20,800 bases of DNA from Bacillota bacterium. Its GTDB lineage: Bacteria; Bacillota; Clostridia; Lachnospirales; Lachnospiraceae. A program made the translations under genes and the position numbers. This document shows, in pieces, positions 1 to 7,359 of the stretch. Position 1 is the stretch's first letter. Every line of letters starts with the position of its first letter. The notes below the pieces were generated by a model. That model did no database searches. It was not told the DNA's origin and was given only the letters and a program-made list of their open reading frames with translations. The DNA is taken from assembly GCA_023412855.1 (NCBI GenBank), contig JAEZRJ010000067.1, forward strand, positions 1 through 20,800, read 5' to 3'.

Positions 1-497
1 AGGAAATCAACATCGTTACTCTTCAGGGAACAATCGGTGCTTCCGCTCAGGTTGGACGTACAGACGGTTTCGCAAGCGGAATGCAGGACAACTGGGTTAT
101 GTTAGACAAACAGACCGGCGAATTCACGCAGTCCAAGGGTCAGGAAGTTATGGAGTCCTTCTTGAAGAAGTATCCTGACATCGATGTAGTTGTTTGTGAG
201 AACGATAACATGGCATTCGGTGCAATCGACGCTATCAAAGCAGCAGGTAAGACATGCGGACCGGAAGGCGATATCACGATTATTTCCTTCGATGCAGTGG
301 CAGCAGCTTTTGACTCTCTGATCGCAGGCGATATGAATGCAGACTTCGAGTGTAACCCTCTTCACGGCCCCCGTGTAGCTGAAATTATTCAGAAGCTGGA
401 AGCTGGCGAAAGCGTTGATAAGATTCAGTATGTAGATGAAGCTTACTTCGATACATCCATGGACGTTGCAGCAATCAAAGAGACACGCGCATATTAA
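1..497 (+). CDS. ytfQ: Sugar ABC transporter substrate-binding protein, 3' part (YtfQ-like)
   Basis: This is the C-terminal part of an exported periplasmic-binding-protein-like lipoprotein; the start lies left of the window. The open frame runs from base 3 without a stop, so the ATG at 81 is internal. The visible residues fit the type I sugar-binding fold (Peripla_BP_4): LQGTIGASAQVGRTDGF near the start, ENDNMAFGAIDAIKAAG in the hinge region, and FECNPLHGP followed by a short tail. The ECNPL.GP signature resembles the galactofuranose-binding protein YtfQ more than RbsB or MglB. The next genes are one tandem-domain ATPase and two permeases, the ytfQRT-yjfF arrangement. In this family the protein captures the sugar outside the membrane and delivers it to the permeases. 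The exact ligand is inferred from resemblance; ribose, galactose or another furanose sugar is possible. Confidence 0.85.
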   Translation, partial: EINIVTLQGTIGASAQVGRTDGFASGMQDNWVMLDKQTGEFTQSKGQEVMESFLKKYPDIDVVVCENDNMAFGAIDAIKAAGKTCGPEGDITIISFDAVAAAFDSLIAGDMNADFECNPLHGPRVAEIIQKLEAGESVDKIQYVDEAYFDTSMDVAAIKETRAY

Positions 498-531
498 TAT
501 TAATGGTTGGCATTAACTAAGAAATGCAAGG

Positions 532-571
532 GCGGCGGGTGGAGAGTCTGGAATGGATTCTTCCCCGCCGT
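532..571 (+). promoter_or_regulatory. Long intercistronic hairpin between binding-protein and ATPase genes
   Basis: The arms 533-548 and 556-570 pair over 15 base pairs (GC-rich CGGCGGG/CCCGCCG base, then GAGAGTC-type pairs with G-U wobbles, one bulged T at 540), with a 7-nt loop. No T-run follows (TATTCTATAA), so it is a poor intrinsic terminator. In binding-protein operons such hairpins often protect the 3' end of the highly expressed binding-protein mRNA and reduce downstream expression. That role is inferred here. Confidence 0.6.
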
Positions 572-698
572 ATTCTATAATAAGGAAAACGCTCCTGTTA
601 CATAAAATGGGTGCGCAGATACGCAAGGTAGTGGCAAAGATATATTATGAGATGATGAAAAGGTATGGCAGATTTTTTAAGGAAGGAATGAAGCCCAA

Positions 699-2237
699 AT
701 GGAAAACAGCCGTAAGGAAAATAAAATCGTATTGACGATGCGCCATATTAATAAGAATTTCCCCGGAGTCGTTGCTTTGGAAAATGTGGACTTTACTTTA
801 AGGGCAGGAGAAATCCACGCTCTAATGGGAGAAAACGGTGCGGGAAAATCCACATTAATCAAGGTGCTCACCGGAGTAGAGGAATTCGAATCGGGAGAAA
901 TAATAATAGATGAAAGCTCCCATCCGATTATCAACAAATCGCCGCAGGAGGCACAGGCAAACGGTATCAGTACCGTGTACCAGGAGGTCAATCTTTGTCC
1001 GAACCTTTCCGTGGCAGAGAATTTGTTTATCGGCAGGGAACCCAAGAAATTCGGGGCAATTGACTGGAAAACCATGAACAAAAAGTCTAAAGAAGTTTTA
1101 GGCGGTCTGGATATAAATATAGATGTAACGAAGACGCTGGACAATTATTCCATAGCTTTGCAGCAGATGATAGCGATTGCCAGAGCAGTAGATATGTCCG
1201 CAAAGGTTCTTATTTTAGATGAGCCTACCTCCTCTCTGGATGACGGAGAAGTGGAGAAGCTTTTTATCTTAATGAGAAAGTTAAAGGCGCAAGGAGTAGG
1301 AATTATATTCGTCACCCATTTTTTGGAGCAGGTATATGAAGTGTGCGACCGCATAACGGTGCTTAGAAACGGTGCTCTGGTAGGAGAATTCGAAGTGGAG
1401 AAGCTGCCGAGAGTCCGTCTAGTTGCGGAAATGATGGGTAAGGATTTTGACGATCTCGCAGCCATCAAGAAGAGCGGAGAGGGAGCAGGCAAGGTTGGCG
1501 AAGAAGTGGTAATCGATGCAAAGAAACTGCATCATACGGGCACGATCAAGCCCTTTGACATCCAGATACACAGGGGTGAGGTAATCGGGCTTACGGGTCT
1601 TTTGGGTTCAGGACGCAGCGAGCTGGCACGGGCGATTTACGGTGCGGATAAGGCTGACGGCGGAGATCTTTTTGTAAAAGGACAGAAGCTTTTGGTAGGC
1701 GCGCCTATCGATGCGATGCAGGCAGGAATGGCTTATTTGCCGGAGAACAGAAAGGAAGAGGGTATTATTGCGGACCTTTCTGTAAGAGAGAACATCATTA
1801 TCGCGCTGCAGGCGAAAAAGGGTATATTTAAACTGCTGAGCAAGAAGGAGCAGGAAGAATTTACCGATAAGTACATAGACCTTTTACAGATTAAGACGGC
1901 GAATAGAGAAGTTCCGGTCAAACAGCTTTCAGGCGGTAATCAGCAGAAGGTAATCCTTGGAAGATGGCTGCTTACCAATCCCGATTTCATCATTTTGGAT
2001 GAGCCTACCAGAGGTATCGATATCGGTACGAAGACAGAGATTCAGAAGCTTGTACTTAAGCTGGCGGGAGAAGGTATGGCGGTTATGTTCATTTCCTCCG
2101 AAATCGAAGAGATGCTTCGTACTTGTTCAAGAATGGCAGTTCTAAGAGACGGCTGGAAAGTAGGAGAGCTCGGAGACAGCGAGCTTTCTCAGGAAGGCGT
2201 CATGAAAGCGATAGCGGGAGGTGGAAGTGATGAATAA
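699..2237 (+). CDS. ytfR: Sugar ABC transporter ATP-binding protein (two ATPase domains, YtfR/RbsA/MglA type)
   Basis: This cytoplasmic ATPase powers import of a monosaccharide with the two downstream permeases. It has 512 residues, normal for the tandem-domain family. Domain 1 has Walker A GENGAGKST (44-52), a degenerate signature region SIALQQMIAIARA (151-163) and Walker B VLILDEPTSSL (170-180). Domain 2 has the degenerate P-loop TGLLGSGRSE (299-308), a clear signature LSGGNQQKV (410-418) and FIILDEPTRGID (430-441). The degenerate P-loop in the second half is usual for RbsA/MglA proteins. The ATG at 699 is preceded by GGAAGG (681-686), with a slightly long 12-nt spacing; the protein then begins just before the MRHINKNFPGV strand typical of the family. 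The gene overlaps the next by 8 nt, indicating translational coupling. Substrate assignment rests on the YtfQ-like neighbour. Confidence 0.93.
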   Translation: MENSRKENKIVLTMRHINKNFPGVVALENVDFTLRAGEIHALMGENGAGKSTLIKVLTGVEEFESGEIIIDESSHPIINKSPQEAQANGISTVYQEVNLCPNLSVAENLFIGREPKKFGAIDWKTMNKKSKEVLGGLDINIDVTKTLDNYSIALQQMIAIARAVDMSAKVLILDEPTSSLDDGEVEKLFILMRKLKAQGVGIIFVTHFLEQVYEVCDRITVLRNGALVGEFEVEKLPRVRLVAEMMGKDFDDLAAIKKSGEGAGKVGEEVVIDAKKLHHTGTIKPFDIQIHRGEVIGLTGLLGSGRSELARAIYGADKADGGDLFVKGQKLLVGAPIDAMQAGMAYLPENRKEEGIIADLSVRENIIIALQAKKGIFKLLSKKEQEEFTDKYIDLLQIKTANREVPVKQLSGGNQQKVILGRWLLTNPDFIILDEPTRGIDIGTKTEIQKLVLKLAGEGMAVMFISSEIEEMLRTCSRMAVLRDGWKVGELGDSELSQEGVMKAIAGGGSDE

Positions 2238-3291
2238 TGCGAAAAATACATTGAAGAGGCTGACGGGATATAAGCTTTTCCTGCCGTTTCTATGCTTGGC
2301 ACTGGTGCTTCTTATTAACGTCATCAAGACGCCCACCTTTTTTGCAATAACGATTAATAACGGAGTATTTTACGGATATATTATCGACGTTATAAACCGC
2401 GCCAGCGAGCTGGTAATCCTCGCAGTAGGAATGACATTGGTAGTCGCGGCTTCCGGGGGTACGGATATTTCCGTGGGTGCGGTCAGCGCCCTGGCAGGGG
2501 CCCTCTGCTGCTTCGTGCTTTCGGGCGGTCAGCAGACGGTAAACGAATACCATGCTCCCTATATACTGGGAGTGCTGGCGGCGATGGTGATAGGTATCAT
2601 ATGCGGTGCGTGGAACGGATTTTTAGTGGCTAAGATGAAGATTCAGCCCATGGTTGCCACTCTGATTTTATTTACAGCCGGCCGCGGTATCGCGCAGCTT
2701 ATTACAGAAGGACAGATGATTTACGTGCGCGTGGATCATTTCAAGAAGCTCGGAGGCTTCATAGATGGAGTTCCTCTTCCGACACCGGTATTTGCCGCGA
2801 TTCTCGTAGTAATATTAACGATGCTTTTATTGAAAAAAACGGCACTGGGACTTTATATTGAGACAGTAGGTATCAATGCCAAGGCAGCGAGGCTGGTGGG
2901 ACTTAATTCCACGATGATACAGTTTTTGACTTATGCTTACTGCGGTTTGTGTGCCGGCATTGCGGGACTCATCATCACCTCCAGAGTATATTCTATCGAT
3001 GCGAATAACGCGGGACTGAATATGGAACTTGATGCGATTCTGGCGGTAGCGCTGGGAGGAAACAGCCTCGGAGGCGGTAAATTCTCCCTGGCAGGAAGCG
3101 TAATTGGAGCTTACACGATTCAGGCGCTTACCACCACGTTATACGCTATGGGCGTATCAGCGGATCAAATTCCGGTATACAAAGCTATCGTAGTTGTGAT
3201 TATCGTATCTTTGCAGTCTCCCGAGCTTTCGAAGATTTGGAAGAACGCAAAGAAGAAAATCGGCGGCGGCGCTAGAAAGAAGGTGGCATAA
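2230..3291 (+). CDS. ytfT: Sugar ABC transporter permease (YtfT-like)
   Basis: This integral membrane permease of the BPD_transp_2 (RbsC) family has 353 residues, the usual size. It shows many hydrophobic segments from the N-terminus (LFLPFLCLALVLLINVI) onward. The family motif appears as GGTDISVGAVSALAG, and a C-terminal ALGGNSLGGGKFSLAGSVIGA matches the conserved glycine-rich region. I chose the ATG at 2230 because GGGAGG (2216-2221) lies at ideal distance. A GTG at 2221 would overlap that ribosome binding site. The ATPase stop codon lies inside the first codons of this gene, and this gene ends in a TAATG overlap with the second permease. It should form a heterodimeric channel with the next product. 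Confidence 0.92.
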   Translation: MNNAKNTLKRLTGYKLFLPFLCLALVLLINVIKTPTFFAITINNGVFYGYIIDVINRASELVILAVGMTLVVAASGGTDISVGAVSALAGALCCFVLSGGQQTVNEYHAPYILGVLAAMVIGIICGAWNGFLVAKMKIQPMVATLILFTAGRGIAQLITEGQMIYVRVDHFKKLGGFIDGVPLPTPVFAAILVVILTMLLLKKTALGLYIETVGINAKAARLVGLNSTMIQFLTYAYCGLCAGIAGLIITSRVYSIDANNAGLNMELDAILAVALGGNSLGGGKFSLAGSVIGAYTIQALTTTLYAMGVSADQIPVYKAIVVVIIVSLQSPELSKIWKNAKKKIGGGARKKVA

Positions 3292-4304
3292 TGAAGAAAT
3301 TCAAACTGGAAGGCAATCAATTCCTGCTTCTCATTACGATTTTGCTGTTTTTTATCATGTATGCCATCGGATTGATTGTATTTAGAGATAATAATTTCGG
3401 AAGGCTTCAGGTATTTTTAAATCTGTTCATTTCCAACGCAGGTCTGATCGTCATCGCGGTATCCATGACGATGGTGCTCATTACCGGCGGTATCGATATT
3501 TCAGTAGGTTCCGTAGTGGCCATGACTTGTATGCTCCTGGCGTGGATGATGGAAAAGCAGGGCATCGGAGCAGTACCTGCCGTTATTATCGTGCTTTTGA
3601 TAGGAATCGTATTCGGGCTGGTCCAAGGCTTCCTCATCGCCTATTTGAAAATTCAGCCGTTTATCGTTACTTTGGCGGGAATGTTCTTTGCAAGAGGTAT
3701 GACGGCCATTATAAGTACGGAGATGATAAGCATCAAAAACCAACTGTTCCTAAGCTGGGCACAAGAGAAAATATATTTTCCCTTCGGCGGATATGTGAAT
3801 AAGAAGGGTGTTACCATAAATCCGTATATTTATCCGAGTGTTGTACTGGCGCTGTTAGTACTGGTCATTGTATTTATCATGTTAAAATATACGAAGTTCG
3901 GACGTTCCATCTACGCAGTAGGCGGCAACGAGCAATCCGCCCTCTTAATGGGACTTAACGTAAGGAGAACGAAGCTGAAAGTATATATTATCGATGGCTT
4001 CCTGGCGGCATTCGGCGGATTCTTATTCTGCTTGAATACCTGCTCCGGTTTCGTAGAGCAGGCCAAGGGCTTTGAAATGGAAGCGATTGCCGGCGCCGTA
4101 ATCGGCGGAACTCTTCTTACCGGCGGCGTAGGTAATGTCATCGGCAGCTTGTTCGGCGTATTGATCAAAGGAACGATAGAGACGTTCATTACCTTCCAGG
4201 GGACCTTGTCCTCTTGGTGGACCAAAATCACGATAGCAGCATTGCTAGCCTTTTTCATCATACTCCAGAGCCTATTTGCCAAGGCGAAGGAGAAACGTAA
4301 GTAG
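3291..4304 (+). CDS. yjfF: Sugar ABC transporter permease (YjfF-like)
   Basis: This is the second RbsC-family permease, 337 residues, predicted to pair with the preceding permease in the membrane. The N-terminus is a hydrophobic segment (FLLLITILLFFIMYAIGLIV), followed by the family motif ITGGIDISVGSVVAM and the C-terminal VIGGTLLTGGVGNVIGS. Its ATG shares one base with the stop of the previous gene, and AAGGTGG (3279-3285) serves as ribosome binding site. Having two different permeases plus one tandem ATPase is characteristic of the YtfQRT-YjfF system, whereas RbsABC uses a single permease gene. This supports the galactofuranose-type call. It is the last gene of the operon; two hairpins follow immediately. 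Confidence 0.92.
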   Translation: MKKFKLEGNQFLLLITILLFFIMYAIGLIVFRDNNFGRLQVFLNLFISNAGLIVIAVSMTMVLITGGIDISVGSVVAMTCMLLAWMMEKQGIGAVPAVIIVLLIGIVFGLVQGFLIAYLKIQPFIVTLAGMFFARGMTAIISTEMISIKNQLFLSWAQEKIYFPFGGYVNKKGVTINPYIYPSVVLALLVLVIVFIMLKYTKFGRSIYAVGGNEQSALLMGLNVRRTKLKVYIIDGFLAAFGGFLFCLNTCSGFVEQAKGFEMEAIAGAVIGGTLLTGGVGNVIGSLFGVLIKGTIETFITFQGTLSSWWTKITIAALLAFFIILQSLFAKAKEKRK

Positions 4305-4322
4305 TTCCGGTATACCGGAACT
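4303..4322. repeat. 20-bp perfect palindrome overlapping the yjfF stop codon
   Basis: AGTTCCGGTATACCGGAACT is a perfect inverted repeat that includes the last two bases of the TAG stop codon. As RNA it would form an 8-bp stem with a TATA loop directly before the terminator hairpin. It may slow 3' exonucleases or terminating ribosomes; it could also be a DNA-binding site. The function is unknown. Confidence 0.6.
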
Positions 4323-4326
4323 GCGT

Positions 4327-4357
4327 AAGGGGAATCCTAAGGATTCCCCTTGTTATT
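4327..4357 (+). terminator. Intrinsic terminator of the sugar importer operon
   Basis: An 11-bp perfect stem, AAGGGGAATCC with GGATTCCCCTT (4327-4337 and 4341-4351), has a TAA loop and is followed by the T-rich TGTTATT. Its A-rich left flank also makes it potentially bidirectional. Confidence 0.8.
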
Positions 4358-4438
4358 GTAATAGAAAAGCGCTTCCATTGCATTAAAATGAATGTTTTAC
4401 TGACATTTAAGGTAAAACTGCTGAAAGAAGTCCGTGAA

Positions 4439-4468
4439 TTGGCAGAATTTATTTCATGTTACGATATA
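4439..4468 (+). promoter_or_regulatory. Possible promoter of the transketolase operon
   Basis: TTGGCA (4439-4444) and GATATA (4463-4468) are separated by 18 nt and lie about 75 nt before the first transketolase start. The match is moderate. The AT-rich stretch up to 4533 offers other -10-like sequences. Confidence 0.3.
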
Positions 4469-4544
4469 GACGGGAAATTTAATATGTGGTAGAGTAGTTT
4501 AGTAAAGTGTTTTAGTAAATGCGGTTTATTTTTGGAGGAAAAAG

Positions 4545-5381
4545 ATGGAGAATTTAGAATTACAAAAAAAAGCCAATGAAGTGCGAAAAGGAATCGTTAC
4601 AGCGGTTCACAGTGCAAAAGCCGGACATCCGGGCGGCTCATTGTCGGCGGCAGATGTATTTACCTATCTGTACTACGAAGAAATGAACGTAGACCCGCAG
4701 AACCCTAAGATGGAAAATAGAGACAGATTCGTATTGTCCAAGGGACATACTGCACCGGGATTATATTCCACATTAGCCCACAAGGGTTACTTCCCCGTGG
4801 AGGATTTGAAGACACTGCGCAAGCTTGGTTCTTATTTGCAGGGACATCCGGATATGAAGCATATTCCGGGAGTAGACATGTCCAGCGGTTCTTTGGGACA
4901 AGGAATATCTGCAGCGGTAGGAATGGCACTTGGAGCTAAATTAGACGGAAAAGATTTCCGCGTATATACACTTCTGGGAGACGGAGAGCTTCAGGAGGGA
5001 CAGGTATGGGAAGCAGCTATGCTCGCCGGGCATAGAAAGCTGGATAATCTGGTAGCGATCATAGATAACAACGGTTTACAGATCGACGGCAAGGTAGACG
5101 ATGTATGTTCTCCTTATCCGATAGATAAAAAATTCGAGGCATTTAACTTTCACGTAATCAATGCCGATGCACATGACTTCGACGATCTCAGAAGGGCTTT
5201 CAAAGAGGCTCGTGAAACGAAAGGAATGCCTACGGCAATCGTTGTACACAGCATAAAGGGCAAGGGCGTTTCCTTTATGGAAAATAAGGCAGCATGGCAT
5301 GGTACAGCGCCTAACGACGAGCAGTTCGCGGTAGCGATGGCAGACTTGGAAAGGATTGGTGAAGATTTATGTCAGAAGTAA
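4545..5381 (+). CDS. tkt: Transketolase, N-terminal (thiamine-pyrophosphate-binding) subunit
   Basis: This is one half of a split transketolase, which transfers two-carbon ketol units between sugar phosphates in the non-oxidative pentose phosphate pathway using thiamine pyrophosphate and a divalent metal. It has 278 residues, matching the family's stand-alone N-terminal subunit. Key parts: AGHPGGSLS (26-34), LSKGHTAPGLY (64-74), and the cofactor motif GDGELQEG (145-152) through DNNGLQIDG (174-182), i.e. the GDG-to-NN signature that holds metal and pyrophosphate. GGAGG (4534-4538) precedes the ATG at 4545. The gene overlaps the C-terminal subunit gene by 13 nt, fitting stoichiometric synthesis. 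Split transketolases are common in Clostridia and archaea, so the split is not a frameshift. Confidence 0.95.
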   Translation: MENLELQKKANEVRKGIVTAVHSAKAGHPGGSLSAADVFTYLYYEEMNVDPQNPKMENRDRFVLSKGHTAPGLYSTLAHKGYFPVEDLKTLRKLGSYLQGHPDMKHIPGVDMSSGSLGQGISAAVGMALGAKLDGKDFRVYTLLGDGELQEGQVWEAAMLAGHRKLDNLVAIIDNNGLQIDGKVDDVCSPYPIDKKFEAFNFHVINADAHDFDDLRRAFKEARETKGMPTAIVVHSIKGKGVSFMENKAAWHGTAPNDEQFAVAMADLERIGEDLCQK

Positions 5382-6313
5382 AGAAGATTGCAACGAGAGA
5401 AAGCTATGGCAATGCGCTTGCGGAGCTTGGCGCGCAGTTCCCTAATCTGGTAGTTCTGGACGCCGATTTAGCGGCTGCTACAAAGACCAGCGTTTTTCAG
5501 AAAGTTTTTCCCGAAAGACATATAGACTGCGGAATCGCAGAATGTAACATGGTAGGTATCGGAGCAGGACTTTCTACAGTAGGAAAGATTCCTTTTGTGA
5601 GCACCTTCGCAATGTTTGCGGCAGGACGCGCTTTCGAGCAGGTGCGCAACTCGCTGGGTTACCCGCATTTGAACGTAAAAATCGGAGCGACTCATGCGGG
5701 CGTTACCGTAGGCGAGGACGGAGCTTCCCACCAGTGCAACGAGGACATCGCGCTGATGAGAACGATTCCTGGTATGGTAATTATGAACCCTGCGGACGAC
5801 GTGGAAGCGAAGGCGGCGGTAAGAGCTGCGATCGAGCACGACGGACCGGTATATCTGCGTTTCGGAAGAGCAGCATGTCCGGTTATCAATGACAGACCGG
5901 ATTATAAATTTGAGATAGGAAAAGGCACTTTGCTCAGAGAGGGTACGGACGTAACCATCGTAGCTACGGGAATCTGTGTAAGCAGCGCTCTGGAAGCCGC
6001 TGAGAAGCTTGCGGAAGAAGGTGTCAGCGCAGAGGTAATCAATATCTGCACGATCAAGCCTTTGGATGAGGAACTTATTATAGCTTCTGCGAAGAAGACG
6101 GGTAAGGTAGTTACCGCCGAGGAGCATTCCGTAATCGGAGGACTTGGAAGCGCAGTATGCGACGCATTATCCGCAGCAGCTCCCACACCGGTCAAAAAGG
6201 TTGGTATGCAGGACGTATTCGGCGAATCCGGCCCGGCTATGGCACTGTTAGAAAAATACGGTTTAGATGGCACAGGCGTATATAAATCGGTAAAAGAGTT
6301 CATCGGAAAGTGA
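5369..6313 (+). CDS. tkt: Transketolase, C-terminal (pyrimidine-binding) subunit
   Basis: This is the second half of the heteromeric transketolase, 314 residues. It contains the pyrimidine-binding domain with the catalytic glutamate in CGIAECNMVG (E58), the STFAMFAAGRAFEQVRNS helix region, and GEDGASHQCNEDIA with a conserved histidine near the active site. The last ~120 residues form the transketolase C-terminal domain (VTIVATGICVSSALEAAEKL onward). Its ATG lies inside the 3' end of the N-terminal subunit gene, so the two are translationally coupled. The rpe gene begins just after its stop. The same family covers the 1-deoxyxylulose-5-phosphate synthase C-terminal half, but the neighbouring N-subunit and rpe favour transketolase. 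Confidence 0.94.
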   Translation: MSEVKKIATRESYGNALAELGAQFPNLVVLDADLAAATKTSVFQKVFPERHIDCGIAECNMVGIGAGLSTVGKIPFVSTFAMFAAGRAFEQVRNSLGYPHLNVKIGATHAGVTVGEDGASHQCNEDIALMRTIPGMVIMNPADDVEAKAAVRAAIEHDGPVYLRFGRAACPVINDRPDYKFEIGKGTLLREGTDVTIVATGICVSSALEAAEKLAEEGVSAEVINICTIKPLDEELIIASAKKTGKVVTAEEHSVIGGLGSAVCDALSAAAPTPVKKVGMQDVFGESGPAMALLEKYGLDGTGVYKSVKEFIGK

Positions 6314-6321
6314 GAGAGAAA

Positions 6322-6984
6322 ATGCTGATATTATCACCGTCTATTCTTGCAGCAGATTTTTCTGTATTAGGAAAGCAGATAAAGGAAGTTCAGGAGGCAG
6401 GAGCACAGTACCTTCACGTGGATGTTATGGACGGAAGCTTTGTGCCTTCCATATCTTTCGGCATGCCGGTCATCAGCTCCATAAGGGGAACGTCGGACAT
6501 TATTTTCGATGTACACCTGATGATTGCATCACCGGAGCGCTATATAGAGGAATTTGCGAAATGCGGAGCGGATATTATCACCTTTCATCTGGAAGCGGTG
6601 CGGGACCCCGGAGCTGTAATCGACAAGATACACGCCCTTGGAAAGAAGGCGGGTATATCTATAAAGCCAGCAACTCCTATAGAAGCAGTTCTTCCATACT
6701 TGGACGAGCTGGATATGCTGCTGGTAATGACTGTGGAACCGGGCTTTGGCGGACAAGCCTACATTCCGGAATCGACAGAGCGTATCAGGCAGGCTCGTAA
6801 GTTTATGGAGGAAAGAGGCCTTAGTACGGATATTCAAGTGGACGGAGGCATCACTGCAGACAACGTACACGTCGTACTGGAGGCAGGAGCAAACGTGATT
6901 GTCGCGGGTTCAGCGATTTTCAGGGGTGATATAGGGCAGAATGTGAAGGATATGCTGAAATCATTTGAGGCATTTCAAAAATAG
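6322..6984 (+). CDS. rpe: Ribulose-phosphate 3-epimerase
   Basis: This TIM-barrel enzyme interconverts ribulose 5-phosphate and xylulose 5-phosphate, supplying the donor for transketolase. From the ATG at 6322 it has 220 residues, the standard size. Motifs are LSPSILAADF at the N-terminus, HVDVMDGSFVP (metal-binding H32 and D34; D37 also conserved), FDVHLMI (H65), MTVEPGFGGQAY (flexible phosphate loop), QVDGGI (catalytic aspartate region) and GANVIVAGSAIF (phosphate-binding). An in-frame GTG at 6310 would add four residues but lacks a usable ribosome binding site and overlaps the previous stop; GAGAGA (6312-6317) serves the ATG. It is the last gene of the tkt-tkt-rpe operon. Confidence 0.95.
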   Translation: MLILSPSILAADFSVLGKQIKEVQEAGAQYLHVDVMDGSFVPSISFGMPVISSIRGTSDIIFDVHLMIASPERYIEEFAKCGADIITFHLEAVRDPGAVIDKIHALGKKAGISIKPATPIEAVLPYLDELDMLLVMTVEPGFGGQAYIPESTERIRQARKFMEERGLSTDIQVDGGITADNVHVVLEAGANVIVAGSAIFRGDIGQNVKDMLKSFEAFQK

Positions 6985-7036
6985 ATATATTAAGATAATT
7001 CGTTAAATGAATCAGGTAAATTGAGTGAGACATTAG

Positions 7037-7082
7037 AAATCTTCGCCTTTCTGTTTTGAGTTTAGGAAAGGCGGAGATTTTT
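7037..7082 (+). terminator. Intrinsic terminator of the tkt-rpe operon
   Basis: The arms 7037-7051 (AAATCTTCGCCTTTC) and 7066-7080 (GAAAGGCGGAGATTT) pair over 15 bp with one G-U, with a 14-nt loop, followed by further Ts. A MITE-like element starts two bases after this T-run. One copy of the element's 8-bp target duplication (GATTTTTG, 7076-7083) lies inside the terminator, so the terminator was the insertion target and remains intact. Confidence 0.85.
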
Positions 7083-7083
7083 G

Positions 7084-7233
7084 GTTACCGTTCACACAGT
7101 AGCTTAACACTTGCTGTTAAGCTACATAAGGACGTGATACGAGAGATGATTTCTGCTTCGCGAAGCGAATTTAAATGCAAAAAGTTTGCATTGCAGAACA
7201 TCATGAGTTACTGTAAACGGAGTGAACAGTAAC
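7084..7233 (+). mobile_element. MITE-like element, copy A (150 bp)
   Basis: The element begins GTTACCGTTCAC and ends GTGAACAGTAAC, so its 12-bp ends are inverted repeats with one mismatch. It is flanked on both sides by the direct repeat GATTTTTG (7076-7083 and 7234-7241), a perfect 8-bp target duplication. Inside is an 11-bp hairpin (GTAGCTTAACA at 7099-7109 with 7115-7125) and shorter palindromes (CTTCGCGAAG; TGCAAAAAGTTTGCA). It has no coding capacity. A second copy lies in the opposite orientation at 9562-9711, with about 13 differences over 150 bp by hand alignment. It is presumably moved by a transposase encoded elsewhere; the family is not assigned. Confidence 0.85.
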
Positions 7234-7271
7234 GATTTTTGTGAATAGGTATCGCCGGACTTACAAACTAT

Positions 7272-7301
7272 GTGGAAATGTAACAAAAAACGTGATATAA
7301 T
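7272..7301 (+). promoter_or_regulatory. Possible extended -10 promoter for the VOC gene
   Basis: TGATATAAT (7293-7301) is a perfect extended -10 (TGN plus TATAAT). The -35 region GTGGAA (7272-7277) is weak, as is common with extended -10 sites. A second TATAAT lies at 7338-7343, but it is too close to the start codon to leave room for a ribosome binding site. Confidence 0.4.
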
Positions 7302-7359
7302 TTTCTCGTTAACATGAAAACAGATATAAGATGAATTTATAATACATGGGGATTTTAAG

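Noticed and set aside
553..735. 60-codon frame between the binding-protein and ATPase genes
   Set aside because: It overlaps the hairpin and the ATPase start, has no ribosome binding site and no family-like sequence.
5468..6127. 219-codon minus-strand frame over the transketolase C-subunit
   Set aside because: It is the antisense shadow of a gene with complete catalytic motifs.
4545..6313. Frameshifted transketolase gene
   Set aside because: The two halves are complete domains with separate starts; split transketolases are normal in this group.
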